Positions 51,970 through 61,627 of a DNA stretch of 64,000 nt are shown here, in pieces. A program made the translations under genes and the position numbers. Source of the DNA: an uncultured Draconibacterium sp. GTDB lineage: Bacteria; Bacteroidota; Bacteroidia; Bacteroidales; Prolixibacteraceae. Position 1 is the stretch's first letter. Each line of letters starts with the position of its first letter. The DNA is taken from the NCBI RefSeq assembly GCF_963677565.1, contig NZ_OY781981.1, forward strand, positions 1,798,001 through 1,862,000. The letters are read 5' to 3'. The notes under the pieces were generated by a model. It searched no databases. It saw only the letters and a program-made list of their open reading frames with translations, and had not been told where the DNA came from.

Positions 51970-52527
51970 TCAATTCTGTAATACCTCCTTAACGTACATA
52001 GAAATCTTCCAGCGATCGTCCGGTTTAATCATCGAACCATGCTCGCCCATAATTCCGTGTCCCACTGTAATCACATGGTAAATCTCCCCCTCGGGATTTG
52101 TCAGCATTTTTTCGCTCAGCAAACTGGCCGGCGGGTAGGTGTATTTTTTGCTCACATATAATGATCCTTGTCCGTCGCCTTTTTCGCCATGGCACTGCAT
52201 ACAGTAAATTCCGTACATTCTTTCACCGCGTTGCAGGTTTTCTTTGCTTGGCTCTAAATTGTTTACCAATGTGGCAGCAGCCAGTGCCCGGTCTTCATCG
52301 CTTTTCTCATAAGCATATGGAACTGTTCCTCGAGGAATTGTTCCGGGAACAGGTGGCTGCATGGTTTTTCCGTCGGCAAAATTCGGATTGGGTGTGTAGC
52401 TTTCGTATGCCGGCGATGTAACCATATCATCGAAATACTGCCAGCCGGTGGTTCGGCGGTTATAATCGCACGATGCCAGAACGATGATCAATACTCCAAA
52501 TAGTGCTATATATTTTAATTTCTTCAT
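51970..52527 (-). CDS. actE: Alternative complex III cytochrome c subunit ActE
   Basis: A 185-residue monoheme cytochrome c with lipobox (LIIVLASCDYN). The heme site is GIYCMQCHGEKGDG. The distal methionine is probably in the C-terminal HGIMGEHGSMI region. The domain sits at the outer face of the membrane and passes electrons from ActA to a terminal oxidase. It follows actD by 10 bp. No cytochrome oxidase genes follow in the window. Confidence 0.93.
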   Translation of the reverse strand: MKKLKYIALFGVLIIVLASCDYNRRTTGWQYFDDMVTSPAYESYTPNPNFADGKTMQPPVPGTIPRGTVPYAYEKSDEDRALAAATLVNNLEPSKENLQRGERMYGIYCMQCHGEKGDGQGSLYVSKKYTYPPASLLSEKMLTNPEGEIYHVITVGHGIMGEHGSMIKPDDRWKISMYVKEVLQN

Positions 52528-52536
52528 ACCGATACG

Positions 52537-53034
52537 TTATTCAATTTTACCATATTCTGTAAGGATCGAATTCAATGTCTCACTATTGTTTTTGGTTCCG
52601 TCCTCGTCGAAAACCATAACAAACTTATCGTCGGTGGCCCGTTCGTGAAAGATCTCTGCTTTTTTACCGGGAAAAACTTTTGCCCGTGCCGAAAAGGTAA
52701 AAAGCGTTAGCAGGGTTATGGAAAGAATAGTTGCAACAATGGTTACCACAATAAACGACGGGAAAGCATTAAACGGTTTTCCACCGTAGCGCAGTGGCCA
52801 GTCGATAACCGCAGCATAAGTCAGGAATCCGAGGATACCCAGCGCAGCAAACAATCCGTAAAAGAACGCTGCATGTGTAATGCGTGTTTTTATGGGCATC
52901 CCCTCTAATATTTCGTGTACCGGATAGGGCGTGTAAACCTCAACAGGCAGTACTCCTTTGTCTTTTAATTTTTCGAAGGCTTCAACTAATGTAGCTTCGT
53001 CGTCAAAAACGCCAAGGATGTATTTTTTACTCAT
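52537..53034 (-). CDS. actD: Alternative complex III subunit ActD (DUF3341)
   Basis: A 165-residue protein. The N-terminal cytoplasmic domain has the DUF3341 pattern (KKYILGVFDDEATLVEAFEKLKDKG, VEVYTPYPVHEI), followed by two membrane helices (about 56-77, 95-117). It is an accessory membrane subunit of the complex. It overlaps actC by 8 bp (53027-53034), indicating coupled translation. Confidence 0.95.
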   Translation of the reverse strand: MSKKYILGVFDDEATLVEAFEKLKDKGVLPVEVYTPYPVHEILEGMPIKTRITHAAFFYGLFAALGILGFLTYAAVIDWPLRYGGKPFNAFPSFIVVTIVATILSITLLTLFTFSARAKVFPGKKAEIFHERATDDKFVMVFDEDGTKNNSETLNSILTEYGKIE

Positions 53035-54412
53035 GACTCTTTGCTTTTAGTTGTCCGTTATTTGGTTTGTCGAATTTTGCTACACTTTTTAATTCAGAAA
53101 TGGCAATCATTGGAATGTAGCGGAAGAACAACAGCACTCCGGCCAAAAACATTCCGAGTGTCCCAATAAAGAATCCTACCTCAACATAGGTGGGCGAATA
53201 ATTGGCCCAGGCAGCAGGCAGGTAATCGCGGCTAAGCGTGGTAACCACAATGTTAAAACGCTCGAACCACATACCGATATTGATAATGATGGAAATAATG
53301 AATACAATCCACATGCGTTTGCGTACCGCTTTAAACCAGAACAGTTGTGGTATTACAGCGTTGGCCGTAAACATCGCCCAGAACTGGAAAGCATAATCGC
53401 CAAACAAACGGTTTTTAAAGAACATATACGTTTCGTATTCTGAAGCCGAATACCAGGCGATAAAGATTTCGGTCATGTAGGCCGTTCCCATAATGAGTGA
53501 GATAAATATCAGGATCCGGCAAACCGCGTCAACGTGTCGGTCGGTAATAAAATCATTCATATTGTATAAGCCGCGCATCGTTATTACAAGGGTAAGCACC
53601 ATGGCAAATCCTGAGAAAATTGCTCCAATCACAAAGTACGGAGGGAAGATGGTGGTGTGCCAACCGGCTTGTACCGAAACAGCAAAGTCGGTAGATACAA
53701 TGGAGTGCACCGAAACGACCAAAACCGCGGCAATTCCACCCAGCACAAAACTCAGGCCTTCAAAACGCAGCCACTCGCGGCTCGATCCGGTCCAGCCAAA
53801 GGCAAAAAATCCGTAAACGGCCTTTTTAATTTTCGACTTTGCCGTGTCGCGAATGGTGGCAAAATCGGGCACCATTCCGAAATACCAGAAACTTGCCGAA
53901 ATAAGCAGGTAAGCTGAAATCGCCACAAAGTCCCAGAATAGCGGCGAGTTAAAATTCACCCAAAGCGGACCACGCGTATTCGGATACGGGAAAATATAGA
54001 AAAACAACCACGGACGTCCCATATGCAGCAGCGGGAAAAGGCTGGCACAGAACACGGCAACCACTGTCATTGCTTCGGCGGCGCGGTTAATGGCAGTTCT
54101 CCATTTCTGCCGTAAAATGAGCAGGAAAATGGAAAATGCGGTTCCGGCATGTCCAATACCAATCCACCAAACAAAGTTGATGATGGCCCAACCCCAGGCT
54201 ACTGAGTTGTTTACTCCCCAGGTACCAATTCCGGTTGAAATAGTAATGTATTTGCAATACAAACCAAATCCGAACATGCCTAAACTCACCAGCATGGCTG
54301 CGTACCACCACAGTGGCGTTTTGGCGTGAATGGGTGCTAATATCTCCTTCGAGATCTGGCTGAACGACTTGTCGCCATCAATTAGCTTTCCCCTTACGGC
54401 TGAATTAAACAT
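53027..54412 (-). CDS. actC: Alternative complex III subunit ActC (NrfD family)
   Basis: A 461-residue integral membrane protein with ten predicted helices. Motifs of the NrfD/PsrC family are present: WAIINFVWWIGIGHAGTAFSIFLL, FPLLHMGRPWLFFY, GAIFSGFAMVLTLVITMR and the terminal FFIGTLGMFLAGVLLFFRYIPMIAISE. It binds quinol together with the cytoplasm-facing side. It follows actB with a 157-bp gap containing repeats, and overlaps actD by 8 bp. Confidence 0.95.
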   Translation of the reverse strand: MFNSAVRGKLIDGDKSFSQISKEILAPIHAKTPLWWYAAMLVSLGMFGFGLYCKYITISTGIGTWGVNNSVAWGWAIINFVWWIGIGHAGTAFSIFLLILRQKWRTAINRAAEAMTVVAVFCASLFPLLHMGRPWLFFYIFPYPNTRGPLWVNFNSPLFWDFVAISAYLLISASFWYFGMVPDFATIRDTAKSKIKKAVYGFFAFGWTGSSREWLRFEGLSFVLGGIAAVLVVSVHSIVSTDFAVSVQAGWHTTIFPPYFVIGAIFSGFAMVLTLVITMRGLYNMNDFITDRHVDAVCRILIFISLIMGTAYMTEIFIAWYSASEYETYMFFKNRLFGDYAFQFWAMFTANAVIPQLFWFKAVRKRMWIVFIISIIINIGMWFERFNIVVTTLSRDYLPAAWANYSPTYVEVGFFIGTLGMFLAGVLLFFRYIPMIAISELKSVAKFDKPNNGQLKAKSHE

Positions 54413-54467
54413 AGGCGTTTATGCTTTTTTGTTTCTTACTTAATTGTCAACTTCGTAAAGTGGTTCC

Positions 54468-54529
54468 CGTCATGCTGAACTTGTTTCAGCATCTTTTAAA
54501 ACAGATTCCGAAACAAGTTCGGAATGACG
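54468..54529. repeat. REP-like inverted palindromic pair between actB and actC
   Basis: Two 27-bp units in opposite orientation (54468-54494 and 54503-54529), separated by 8 bp, with ends CGTCAT and ATCT as in the copy at 51899-51966. Both share the core GAACTTGTTTC. Together they can fold into one long hairpin that could cap or end transcript segments. Confidence 0.78.
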
Positions 54530-54569
54530 TCCTCAGTTTTGATGTTGATCAATCGTATCTCAATATTTT

Positions 54570-57509
54570 TTAACTCTTCTTATTCCTAACCTTCGTTAAA
54601 TATCCTACCGATGGCAGGGTGTGCAATTCTTCCAGCAAATGGTAATTGCGCTCGTTTTTAAACAGCATGTTTATTTTGCTGTTCTCATCGTTCAGATCGC
54701 CAAAAACCAGCGCATCGGCCGGGCACGACTGAACGCAGGCCGGTTGAACTTCGCCATCCTCCAGTTTTCTTCCGGCAACTTTAGCTTCAGCTTTTTTCTC
54801 CTGAATGCGTTGCACACAGAACGAGCATTTTTCTACCACACCACGCGAGCGAACCGTAACATCAGGATTAAGAACCATACGTCCCAAATCGCTGTTTGAC
54901 GCGTAATCGAACTCCGGATTTTGTACGTACTGGAACCAGTTAAAACGACGCACTTTATACGGGCAATTGTTTACACAATATTTGGTTCCCACGCAGCGGT
55001 TGTAGGCCATTTGATTCAATCCTTCCTCGCTGTGTGGCGTTGCCGAAACCGGACAAACATTCTCACACGGCGCATTGTCGCAGTGTTGGCACATTACCGG
55101 TTGATGATAAACATCCGGGTTTTCTGCGTCGTTTGAGAAATAGCGATCAACACGAATCCAGTGCATAATCCGGCGGTTGCGAACTTGTTCTTTCCCGATT
55201 ACCTGCACGTTGTTTTCGGCCTGGCACGAGATGGAACAGTTTCCACATCCTACGCAACTTCCCAGATCGACTGCCATTGCCCAATGATGACCTTTGAATT
55301 CCTGCTCGGGATACAAGGAAACGTGGTGTTCCAAATGTTCTTTGCGGATTTCGTTCCCCGAAGCCGGATCGAGTTGCCATTTATCGAAATTGGTTTCACG
55401 AACAATTGGCCGGCCTTCCATTGAGTGGTGCGTTTGCGATAACGCCAGTTCAAAAGTTTTCTGCGTTGTCTGTACATCGGCACCACTTAGCCAAAGTTGT
55501 TTGGCATTGTTTTGTATCGATGCCAGTGTATACATATTTTTACCCACACCGTCGCCAACTTTTCCGGCAACTTCGCGGCCATAACCCAATGCTACCGAAA
55601 TGGTTTCAGGTGCTTGTCCGGGCTGCACAAAAACGGGCATTTCAATACCGTTTATGGTGATCACAGATTCATTCTGAACGCCATTTTCTTCGGCCCATTT
55701 TACCGGAACCGCAGCAAAGTTATCCCAGCTGATTTTCGCAACGGGATCAGGCAATTCCTGCAACCACGGATTGTTGGCAGAACTTCCGTCTTTCAGTGCT
55801 ACACCTTGGTAGAAAACGATCTCCCAACCTTGAGGTTGCTCACCGCCAAGTTGTAAGGCATTTTCTAATCCATTTTCACTATACACCGGTGCTTCGGCAG
55901 TTATCTCCGTTTCGAATACACCTTTCTGCAAAACATCGTTCCAGAATAAGCGGGAATCGGAATATTTTGATTGCAAACCAGTGAAGTTCTCTTCCCAGTT
56001 TGCTTTTAAAATTTCGTAATAATTAGGCTGCTCTTCGCCGGCCCATTTTAACAGCGTTTCCTGTACCTGACGGCTGTCGAACAGCTTTGAAATAGTGGGT
56101 TGCGACAGACTGAAAAGTCCTTTTTTAGGTTCGGCATCATTCCACGCTTCAAGGTAGTGTGGGGCAGGGCAAACCCAATGACAGGCAGCTGTTGTTTCAT
56201 CTTTCCGGTCGGAAAACGAAACCGAAAGTTCGGAAGCCAGAATCAGCTCTTTCAATTCTTGCCCTTTTGGGTGATTGTACACCGGGTTTACGCCCCAGCA
56301 AAGCACTCCGGCAATTTCTTTGTTCTTTAATCCGGCGAATACTTTTTCAAAATCGGCATCAATTGCCTGATGCGTATTTAATGGTCTGTCGAACAAAATC
56401 GTTGAGCCGTAATTTCCCAGAAGATTGTTTATTGCATTTACGATCAATTGGATATTTACATCGTTGCTTCCTGAAATTACCAGCGATTTTCCTTCGTTTG
56501 CCAGCAGGTCTTCAGCAAGTCCTTTTACATCAACCGGGCTCCCCGGAGCGGCAATGGTCATAAATCCTTTTGCCTGCATCAATTGATAATACAGTGCTGT
56601 TAAAATCGTCTTTTCTTCCGACGGTTTTATCGGTACGCGAACATCGGCATTTGAACCGGTCAACGTCATTCCCGACTCGAACTGATAATGACGACTCATT
56701 TCATCGCCTTTATCCAGCACTCGTCTACCGGCGGCGTAACCTTTGGTGTATTCGGTTGAAGAAAGCCAGGTACCTAGAAAGTCGGCACCAAAACTGGCAA
56801 TTACTTTTGCACGTTCGAAGCGATAATCAGGAATCAGTGCCGAACCAAAACTTTGCTGGTTGGCCTCCAAAATTCCACTTGCTGAAACGGCATCGTATTT
56901 TACCCACTCAACATTAGGACACTTTTCCTGAAAGTTCGCAATTACTTTTTTTGTCGTTGGCGAAATTATACTCGATGTAAGCAAAACAACTTTTTTGTTG
57001 TCGTTATTTAGTTGCACTAATTTTTTAGTGATATAGCTGTCTACTTCCTCCCAGTCGGTTGCCTCTCCTCTTTTTAGTGGCGTTTTAAACCGGGCGTCAT
57101 CATATAAATCAAGAACAGATGCCTGAACTCTGGCAGAAGTACCTTTTTGCGAAACTGACGAAAGATCGTTTCCTTCAATTTTTATGGGGCGTCCGTCGCG
57201 TACTTTCACCAAAACGCTGCAATATTCGTTGGCTTCAAAATAGCTCGAGGCGTAATAGTTGGCCATTCCGGGAGTTACTTCCTCCGGTTTTACCAGGTAG
57301 GGAATTGCTTTGTCCACCGGCCGTTTACAGCTGGCTACAACTGCCGCCGTTGCAACGCTAAATCCAAAAGTTTTAAGAAAATCGCGACGCGATGAGCCGG
57401 AAGCCTTCTTCATTACGGCACGCTTAGCATCCAGTTCCAGTTTAATCTCGTTTTGCTTAAACTCGGCCGGATTATTTAACTCGTCTAAACTTCTCCAATA
57501 TTTTGTCAT
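54570..57509 (-). CDS. actB: Alternative complex III subunit ActB (molybdopterin-like plus iron-sulfur domains)
   Basis: A 979-residue protein. A Tat-type motif lies at about residues 40-60 (SSRRDFLKTFGFSVATAAV), as in known ActB. A large region (about 60-720) resembles a molybdopterin oxidoreductase but without cofactor-binding cysteines. The C-terminal part holds four Fe-S sites: CVGCGNCSISC, CQHCDNAPCENVC, CVGTKYCVNNC and CSFC...CVQSC. It transfers electrons from ActC to the ActA hemes. The start ATG lies 32 bp after actA on the same strand. Confidence 0.96.
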   Translation of the reverse strand: MTKYWRSLDELNNPAEFKQNEIKLELDAKRAVMKKASGSSRRDFLKTFGFSVATAAVVASCKRPVDKAIPYLVKPEEVTPGMANYYASSYFEANEYCSVLVKVRDGRPIKIEGNDLSSVSQKGTSARVQASVLDLYDDARFKTPLKRGEATDWEEVDSYITKKLVQLNNDNKKVVLLTSSIISPTTKKVIANFQEKCPNVEWVKYDAVSASGILEANQQSFGSALIPDYRFERAKVIASFGADFLGTWLSSTEYTKGYAAGRRVLDKGDEMSRHYQFESGMTLTGSNADVRVPIKPSEEKTILTALYYQLMQAKGFMTIAAPGSPVDVKGLAEDLLANEGKSLVISGSNDVNIQLIVNAINNLLGNYGSTILFDRPLNTHQAIDADFEKVFAGLKNKEIAGVLCWGVNPVYNHPKGQELKELILASELSVSFSDRKDETTAACHWVCPAPHYLEAWNDAEPKKGLFSLSQPTISKLFDSRQVQETLLKWAGEEQPNYYEILKANWEENFTGLQSKYSDSRLFWNDVLQKGVFETEITAEAPVYSENGLENALQLGGEQPQGWEIVFYQGVALKDGSSANNPWLQELPDPVAKISWDNFAAVPVKWAEENGVQNESVITINGIEMPVFVQPGQAPETISVALGYGREVAGKVGDGVGKNMYTLASIQNNAKQLWLSGADVQTTQKTFELALSQTHHSMEGRPIVRETNFDKWQLDPASGNEIRKEHLEHHVSLYPEQEFKGHHWAMAVDLGSCVGCGNCSISCQAENNVQVIGKEQVRNRRIMHWIRVDRYFSNDAENPDVYHQPVMCQHCDNAPCENVCPVSATPHSEEGLNQMAYNRCVGTKYCVNNCPYKVRRFNWFQYVQNPEFDYASNSDLGRMVLNPDVTVRSRGVVEKCSFCVQRIQEKKAEAKVAGRKLEDGEVQPACVQSCPADALVFGDLNDENSKINMLFKNERNYHLLEELHTLPSVGYLTKVRNKKS

Positions 57510-57541
57510 AGTTTGTTTGATTCTGCTTTAAACTTGAATGA

Positions 57542-58672
57542 TTAGTAGTGGCAACGCATACAATCATTTGCGCCAATATCAGCGGCTGTTAGCGAGTCGA
57601 TCGCTCCGGATTTCATCTCTTCGTGCAATTTCACGTAGTGTTCGTAATAACCATTATTTCCAAAGTCTACTTCGGTGTCGCGGTGGCAGTTTACACACCA
57701 GCCCATCGAGAGGTCGCTGTGTTGTTCCATAATATCCATCTCCTCAACCGGACCATGGCATTGCATGCAGTCGAGTTTGCCCGAACCAACGTGTACGGCA
57801 TGGCTGAAATAAACATGATCGGGCAGGTTGTGAATTCGTTTCCACTCAATTGAATGTCCGTTTTCAGCCGCATCCACCACTTTAGAAATTTCAAATTTGC
57901 CGCTGTTTGTTCCTTCACGAATTAAAATATGGCAATTCATACAAAGGTTCGTTGCCGGAATACCTGCCGATTTACTTTGTTCAACCGTTGTATGGCAATA
58001 CATGCAATCAATTCCATTTTCGCCGGCATGTATCTTATGAGAGAACTTTATGGGTTGATCAGGAGCATAATTTTCCTGGCGGCCTAATTTAATAGCATCG
58101 GTAACAATCATTTTTACCTGCCAGCCAAAAGCACCCAATAATATAATTAGTGGAATAAATTTCAGTTTAATTTTTCGGATGAAGATCAGTTCAACAACCG
58201 CCCAGGTAATCAATAAGCCTAAAAACAGGAACAGAATAAGATTGTAATGCGTTGGTTTTGCCGGAGGAACTCCGGTGTGCGCCAAATTGTCTAAATAAAT
58301 TTTAACTGTTTTCAGGTCTTCTTCTTCAATATTGAAATTAACGTGCGATGCTTCCATTTTTATGCCAACCGGACTGAGCACTGAAGCCTGAAATGTTTCA
58401 AAATCTTTATCTGAATATTTTATTGCAATATCCATTGCCGAAGGATTCCAGTTCAGTGTGTCGACCCGGTTTAAATTATGGCATGAAACGCACGATGAAT
58501 ATTCGCGATCGAACGGTAGTAATCCTTTAAAGAAACGTTCGCCACGTTTTACATCTTCGTGCGAATGTCCTTCAGTTACAACTGATTCAGCAGCATCGGC
58601 GTACAAATTATTGGATAGCAAAATACAGGTAACAAATGCGAACAGGGATATGAAAATTTGCGTTTTTTTCAT
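57542..58672 (-). CDS. actA: Alternative complex III multiheme cytochrome subunit ActA
   Basis: A 376-residue protein with signal sequence (about 1-25) and six CxxCH sites: 61-65, 223-227, 244-248, 302-306, 326-330 and 371-375. Two membrane helices (about 144-165 and 172-190) separate the first, a monoheme domain, from the pentaheme domain that is usual in ActA. The last heme site ends one residue before the stop. It is the first gene of the operon. A purine-rich GGGGAGG (58683-58677 on the minus strand) sits 4 bp before the ATG 58672, an unusually strong ribosome site for this phylum. Confidence 0.94.
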   Translation of the reverse strand: MKKTQIFISLFAFVTCILLSNNLYADAAESVVTEGHSHEDVKRGERFFKGLLPFDREYSSCVSCHNLNRVDTLNWNPSAMDIAIKYSDKDFETFQASVLSPVGIKMEASHVNFNIEEEDLKTVKIYLDNLAHTGVPPAKPTHYNLILFLFLGLLITWAVVELIFIRKIKLKFIPLIILLGAFGWQVKMIVTDAIKLGRQENYAPDQPIKFSHKIHAGENGIDCMYCHTTVEQSKSAGIPATNLCMNCHILIREGTNSGKFEISKVVDAAENGHSIEWKRIHNLPDHVYFSHAVHVGSGKLDCMQCHGPVEEMDIMEQHSDLSMGWCVNCHRDTEVDFGNNGYYEHYVKLHEEMKSGAIDSLTAADIGANDCMRCHY

Positions 58673-58676
58673 GAAA

Positions 58677-58683
58677 CCTCCCC
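58677..58683 (-). promoter_or_regulatory. Strong ribosome-binding site of actA
   Basis: GGGGAGG lies 4 bp before the actA ATG at 58672. Most genes in the window lack such a site. It decides against an in-frame start at 58702 upstream. Confidence 0.6.
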
Positions 58684-58898
58684 AAAAGAAGTGTTCTCTC
58701 ATTCTGTTAAGTTTAGTATTAAAATAAAGGCCTTCTTACCTAAAATTAATCTATTAACAATAAAAAGACCTTAAAGTTCTAGAAGGATTCAACTTTTTAC
58801 GTTAAATAGTTAAGAATGTTTGCAAAACCCGATAGGTTACATCTATGTTGATGTAGTTGTGTATTTAGAAAGTCGATAACATACCACATGAAATACTT

Positions 58899-60023
58899 TT
58901 AAGCTTTCTCTTTTTCAAGGTGTTCGGTAATTTTTCGTACCAGTTTCATGTTCTCAAAAAATTCGGCGGCAATCACCCTGATAATGGTGTAAACAGGTAT
59001 GGCTAGTATCATTCCGATTATTCCGGCCATACTTCCGGCGGCCATAATTACCAGAAATATTTCGAGGGGGTGTGCTTTTACGCTGCTGGAATAAATAAGC
59101 GGTTGAAAAAGTACATTATCGATTACCTGAACAGAAAGAAAAACCAGTGTCATCCAACCCAAAGTTGGTAAAACCTCGTTCATAAAATCAAGATTTATAT
59201 GTAAAGCTGCCCCGATAAGTAAACCAAGTGCGGCACCCATCCAGGGACCGAGATACGGAATAACATTAAACATTCCGCAGAACAATCCAATAACAACGGC
59301 ATGGTTAAACTCAATACCAACAATCGATAGACCAATTGTGTCGAGTAGCATAACCATAAAAACTTCGAAGAGCAGGCCGATAAAATAGCGACGTAATAAG
59401 TATGAAATGGAATCGAGAATATGGGCAACTTTTTCTTCAAACTGAGTTGGAACCAAAAGGATAATAAAGGTGCGAAACATTGTTTCATCTTTCAGAAAGA
59501 AAAAAGTAATGAAGGAAACCGAGAAAAATCCGATCAGTAATTCTCCAATGGTTCCAGCCACCAATCCAAACCAGTTAGAGACTTGCGAGAAATCGATTTG
59601 AGCACCCAGACTTTCGGTAACAATGTCAAGAAAATTCTTTGATTCAATGGCAACAGCATCTTTGCTGAAAAAATGCATCAGGTTTAATAACGGTTCTTCT
59701 ATTGAATCAAGTACCAGGGTAAAATCAATTTGTGAAAGGGTTTCCACTTCGCTTATAAGAAGGGGAATCATAAAGCGGAAGAAGGAAATAAAAACAATCC
59801 ATAAAGCGACAAGCGTTGCAAATGCTGCCAGTCCTTTGGGCATTTTAAAGCGTTTGTATTTGATTCTCATCAGCCAACGAATCAGTGGGCGGCCAATAAA
59901 TGAAAGTACTACCGAAATTAGAATGTAGGTGACTATGGCGCTGAAATACCACACCAAAAAAATGATAAAAAGAAATCCGACAATAAAAAGCGTGTTGCGC
60001 GTCCAGCCTTTAAGTTGAATCAT
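58899..60023 (-). CDS. AI-2E family transporter (YdiK/PerM-like)
   Basis: A 374-residue membrane protein with about eight helices, among them the N-terminal pair (LFIVGFLFIIFLVWYFSAIVTYILISVVLSFIGRPL, in parts) and the central conserved GLFCGMFNVIPYLGPWMGAALGLLIG. The end is AGSMAGIIGMILAIPVYTIIRVIAAEFFEN. The family includes exporters of AI-2 and sodium/proton-type transporters; which one applies here is not clear. The gene is alone, 50 bp downstream of the asparagine-synthase-like gene on the same strand, with no terminator seen between. Confidence 0.92.
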   Translation of the reverse strand: MIQLKGWTRNTLFIVGFLFIIFLVWYFSAIVTYILISVVLSFIGRPLIRWLMRIKYKRFKMPKGLAAFATLVALWIVFISFFRFMIPLLISEVETLSQIDFTLVLDSIEEPLLNLMHFFSKDAVAIESKNFLDIVTESLGAQIDFSQVSNWFGLVAGTIGELLIGFFSVSFITFFFLKDETMFRTFIILLVPTQFEEKVAHILDSISYLLRRYFIGLLFEVFMVMLLDTIGLSIVGIEFNHAVVIGLFCGMFNVIPYLGPWMGAALGLLIGAALHINLDFMNEVLPTLGWMTLVFLSVQVIDNVLFQPLIYSSSVKAHPLEIFLVIMAAGSMAGIIGMILAIPVYTIIRVIAAEFFENMKLVRKITEHLEKEKA

Positions 60024-60076
60024 TTTCGTTTGTTTTTAACAAATATAACCAAATTTGGGATGCACGAAACAGATTG

Positions 60077-61627
60077 TTATTTGGACTGAGAAGCCAAAAA
60101 ATGCAAATACCACTGAACGATATAAGCATTAAAAGAATGCGGTTTTACCGGATGTTTCATTTTTATATTTTGCTGTAACTGACCGGTGATTTCTCGGTAA
60201 AAAATACTGTCGTTCATGGGGTAGTAAGCAGTTTTTAATTGATGAGGAGCTGCTTTTATCAGCCGGTTTTTTAGTCCCTGCAATTTTGAATTTTTCTGAT
60301 CTGCAATTTGCTTCAGATCAAAATCAACTTTATTTTTTTTGAAAAAATGATTTTCCAGCGTTTCGTTATAAAGTTGCTCCCGGTTTTTGTTTCGGGCATC
60401 GATATTGCCGAAAAGTTGCAGGCTTTGTTTATCGAAAAGTGGCATTAAAACGTCCAGCCCGAAAAAATTATAAGCAAGGTTCGAGTTACTTATGAATTTA
60501 CATTGTCGTTCCTGTAAATCCCAGGTTTCATAAGCCTCAGTCGGAGAAAGATTTTGCTCTTCAAAAAATTTCTGATTCAAATAATCTTGAAGCTCAGTTT
60601 TGAATTGTTTTTCCAAAGGGTAGGAGGTTCCGAATGCTGCAGCGATAGTTTTGCATAAATCCGATGGTTTAAGATTGGTAAGAGAATCTTTAAAATGGCC
60701 GCCTCGCAAAAAATCGCCGGGATGTCCTGGCAGTGCTACAGCATTTTGGTCAATAAGTTTATTCTCAACCAGGTATTTTATGGCAAAATAATCCTGCAAA
60801 TAGGGCATCGATGACCAGTGCGCTGCGTATTTTACATAGTCGGTAAATGTCGAATCTTTTTGGAAATCTTTGATTAAGGTCTCGTTGTATTCAGCAAATT
60901 GGTAACGGAATCCGAGCTGTTTAGCCACTTTCTCTGCGGTTAATTTTTCGGAGTTGTTTGCTCTGCCCCAGGTGGCACATAAAACGTTTTTATGACCGAA
61001 TTCGGCCAGCAAACAAGCCAATAATCGTGAATCGTAACCGCGGGTTAGCGGTAGTAAAATCTGTCTTTCTTTTATTTGGTCGTAATAAGGTTCGAATACC
61101 GTTTTTAAATGTTTGGCTATATCTGTTGTGGTCTTTTTTGTTATTGAGTTTTCGGACTTCTTTGTAAGAAAGTACGACTTGACTTTATCTGAATTCTTCT
61201 GAAGCACCACCAGTTCACCCGGTTGAACTTGCCTAATATATTTGTTCAGCGTTCTATCAAACGGCGTTACGCCAAACTGTAAAAAGTAAGAGGCAGCAAA
61301 AGAATCGATTTCCGGTTTGTAATTCTTGTCAAAAAGACTTTCCGGTTGATCGCTGATCGACCAGTTGTTATCGGCATTCTTATAAAAAAGCGGATAACTC
61401 CAGGTATGACTGCAAACTGCCCAAATTTCATTTTCCTTCTCAACAACAATTGAAAATTGTCCGTTTAATTCGCTTGTTAACTTTTTGAATTGCTGAAAAT
61501 CTGTACTATTTTTTTGTACCAGTGTAGCAAAATCCTGATTCCTAAAGAAAGTTTCTTTCAGCCAGACAAAGCCGGTAGCAAATACGCTCTTACCGTTGGT
61601 CCAATTGTATTTTTTGAGTTCAATCAT
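60077..61627 (-). CDS. Asparagine-synthase-like protein with changed PP-loop
   Basis: A 516-residue protein resembling the amidotransferase-type asparagine synthase family. The N-terminal glutaminase-like part lacks the required Cys2 (starts MIELKKY), so it cannot hydrolyse glutamine. The synthase part has a PP-loop reading PLTRGYDSR (residues 193-201) in place of SGGxDS, and a following ATWGRANNSEKLTAEKVAKQLGF stretch. Such proteins sit in surface polysaccharide clusters and may amidate sugars or peptides. The gene overlaps the flippase by 4 bp (ATGA), so they are co-expressed. Activity is uncertain. Confidence 0.75.
   Translation of the reverse strand: MIELKKYNWTNGKSVFATGFVWLKETFFRNQDFATLVQKNSTDFQQFKKLTSELNGQFSIVVEKENEIWAVCSHTWSYPLFYKNADNNWSISDQPESLFDKNYKPEIDSFAASYFLQFGVTPFDRTLNKYIRQVQPGELVVLQKNSDKVKSYFLTKKSENSITKKTTTDIAKHLKTVFEPYYDQIKERQILLPLTRGYDSRLLACLLAEFGHKNVLCATWGRANNSEKLTAEKVAKQLGFRYQFAEYNETLIKDFQKDSTFTDYVKYAAHWSSMPYLQDYFAIKYLVENKLIDQNAVALPGHPGDFLRGGHFKDSLTNLKPSDLCKTIAAAFGTSYPLEKQFKTELQDYLNQKFFEEQNLSPTEAYETWDLQERQCKFISNSNLAYNFFGLDVLMPLFDKQSLQLFGNIDARNKNREQLYNETLENHFFKKNKVDFDLKQIADQKNSKLQGLKNRLIKAAPHQLKTAYYPMNDSIFYREITGQLQQNIKMKHPVKPHSFNAYIVQWYLHFLASQSK

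Noticed and set aside
54413..54569. Mobile element between actB and actC
   Set aside because: The region has only paired 27-bp palindromic units; no transposase, target duplication or insertion-sequence ends were seen.
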